Assembly (NCBI GenBank): GCA_945900935.1
Contig: CAMDKT010000405.1
Location: forward strand, 1-5,842
Direction: 5' to 3'
Length of the DNA stretch: 5,842 nucleotides
Source of the DNA: Candidatus Sulfopaludibacter sp. SbA3
GTDB lineage: Bacteria; Acidobacteriota; Terriglobia; Bryobacterales; Bryobacteraceae
The number at the start of each line of letters is the position of its first letter. The first letter of the stretch is position 1. The notes beneath the pieces are model-generated. The model was not told the origin of the DNA and made no database searches. It saw nothing but the letters and a program-made list of their open reading frames with translations. Positions 5,379 through 5,842 of the stretch are shown here, piece by piece. The translations under genes and the position numbers were made by a program.

Positions 5379-5842
5379 ATGAGAAAACTAACTTTACTGA
5401 CCATACTTAGCGCGACGCTGGCCCTTTCGGTCGCCGCGCAAACCATTACTGGAGCGTTCACTGGAACGCTCGCTGCCCAATCCAGTGCCGTTGTTCCAAA
5501 CGCCAAAGTGACTGCCACCAACGTCGGCACAAACGTGACTTACTCCGCGCAGAGCAACGACTCCGGTGTTTACAATCTCCTGTTCCTTCCCGTCGGCAGC
5601 TACAATCTTGCCGCCGAGGTGAAGGGCTTCAAGAAAGCTACTGTCGGCCCCTTCGTCCTCCAAGTAAATCAGACAGCGCGCATCGACTTCAAGCTGGAAG
5701 TCGGCGAGACCACGCAGTCAGTGGAAATCAACGCCGCCGCGCCGGTGCTGCAAACCGAATCCTCGCAGACGGGCGAATCGCTCGGTTCAAAGCAGCTCAC
5801 CGAACTACCGCTCAAGGGCCGTAATGTTATCGCGTTGACGCT
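5379..5842 (+). CDS. Oar-like TonB-dependent receptor with N-terminal carboxypeptidase-regulatory-like domain (3'-truncated by the window edge)
   Basis: The frame stays open for 154 codons to the right edge. Residues 1-20 form a clear Sec signal peptide (MRKLTLL, hydrophobic core, cut after SVAA before Q21). Residues about 23-105 form a CarboxypepD_reg/Cna-B-like beta-sandwich: ITGAFTGTL, AVVPNAKVTATNVGTN, the hallmark NDSGVYNLLFLPVGSYNL, then VKGFKK. Residues 107-154 pass through VEINAAAPVLQTESS into the start of a plug domain with ELPLKGRN (142-149). This order is characteristic of the roughly 1000-residue outer-membrane receptors abundant in Acidobacteria, thought to import glycans or other large substrates with TonB energy. 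The substrate cannot be told from this part. The ATG at 5379 is chosen because it places the basic n-region directly before the hydrophobic core; a GTG at 5355 is in frame but would spoil it. No Shine-Dalgarno sequence is seen. The first codons are AT-rich compared with the rest of the window. The 134-base gap suggests its own promoter. Confidence 0.88.
   Translation, partial: MRKLTLLTILSATLALSVAAQTITGAFTGTLAAQSSAVVPNAKVTATNVGTNVTYSAQSNDSGVYNLLFLPVGSYNLAAEVKGFKKATVGPFVLQVNQTARIDFKLEVGETTQSVEINAAAPVLQTESSQTGESLGSKQLTELPLKGRNVIALT
5448..5471 (+). repeat. Tandem 12-base repeat that forms a perfect 8-base-pair hairpin near the receptor start
   Basis: ACTGGAGCGTTC (5448-5459) is followed at once by ACTGGAACGCTC (5460-5471), matching at 10 of 12 bases and encoding T-G-A-F then T-G-T-L. 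The same stretch contains a perfect inverted repeat, GAGCGTTC (5452-5459) and GAACGCTC (5464-5471), around the loop ACTG. The TG repeat is typical of the start of this protein family, so protein constraint explains the direct repeat. The hairpin could affect early translation but is not followed by a T-run. Confidence 0.5.

Noticed and set aside
4908..5410. Alternative + strand open frames overlapping the BlaI-family gene (4908-5294 and 5030-5410)
   Set aside because: They overlap the well-supported winged-helix frame, have Arg/Ser-rich products without motifs, and run into the AT-rich gap, as out-of-frame shadows do.
1..5842. A mobile element, CRISPR array, RNA gene, toxin-antitoxin pair or defence system
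   Set aside because: No transposase, integrase, regularly spaced repeats, tRNA- or rRNA-like stretches or small paired genes are visible. Coding is dense and housekeeping in character.

Overview
The window reads as a chromosomal segment from a GC-rich Gram-negative bacterium, most likely an acidobacterium of the Solibacter/Bryobacter type. This assignment is an inference. It rests on a CarboxypepD_reg (Cna-B-like) plus plug N-terminus typical of the very large Oar-like TonB-dependent receptor families of Acidobacteria, on a stand-alone BlaI/CopY-type repressor, and on an exported SurA-like foldase with a single parvulin domain. No rRNA, tRNA, insertion sequence or CRISPR array is visible.

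Layout: all five genes lie on the + strand. (1) Positions 2-2557 hold the C-terminal three quarters of mfd, the transcription-repair coupling factor; its N-terminus lies outside the window. (2) After 48 bases, 2606-3745 encodes an exported SurA-like peptidyl-prolyl isomerase/chaperone with a clear ribosome binding site. (3) After 28 bases, 3774-4853 encodes an OB-fold plus HD-domain protein resembling the 3'-5' exoribonuclease YhaM. (4) After only 4 bases, 4858-5244 encodes a BlaI/MecI/CopY-family winged-helix repressor. (5) A 134-base, noticeably AT-richer gap (5245-5378) holds a weak terminator-like hairpin and a long imperfect palindrome. (6) At 5379 an Oar-like TonB-dependent receptor gene begins and runs off the right edge; its first 154 codons are present.

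The short gaps and common strand suggest that mfd, the surA-like gene, the yhaM-like gene and blaI form one transcription unit. It would combine DNA repair at stalled RNA polymerase, envelope protein folding, RNA turnover and a regulator, without an obvious single pathway. The receptor is probably a separate unit with its own promoter in the AT-rich gap. A SurA-type chaperone normally helps beta-barrel outer-membrane proteins to fold, so it could serve receptors like this one, but that link is general, not specific to this locus.

I see mainly ordinary housekeeping genes and no convincing new system. The points most worth a second look are the palindrome between blaI and the receptor, the lack of a BlaR1 partner directly beside blaI, and the apparent loss of both parvulin active-site histidines in the SurA-like protein.
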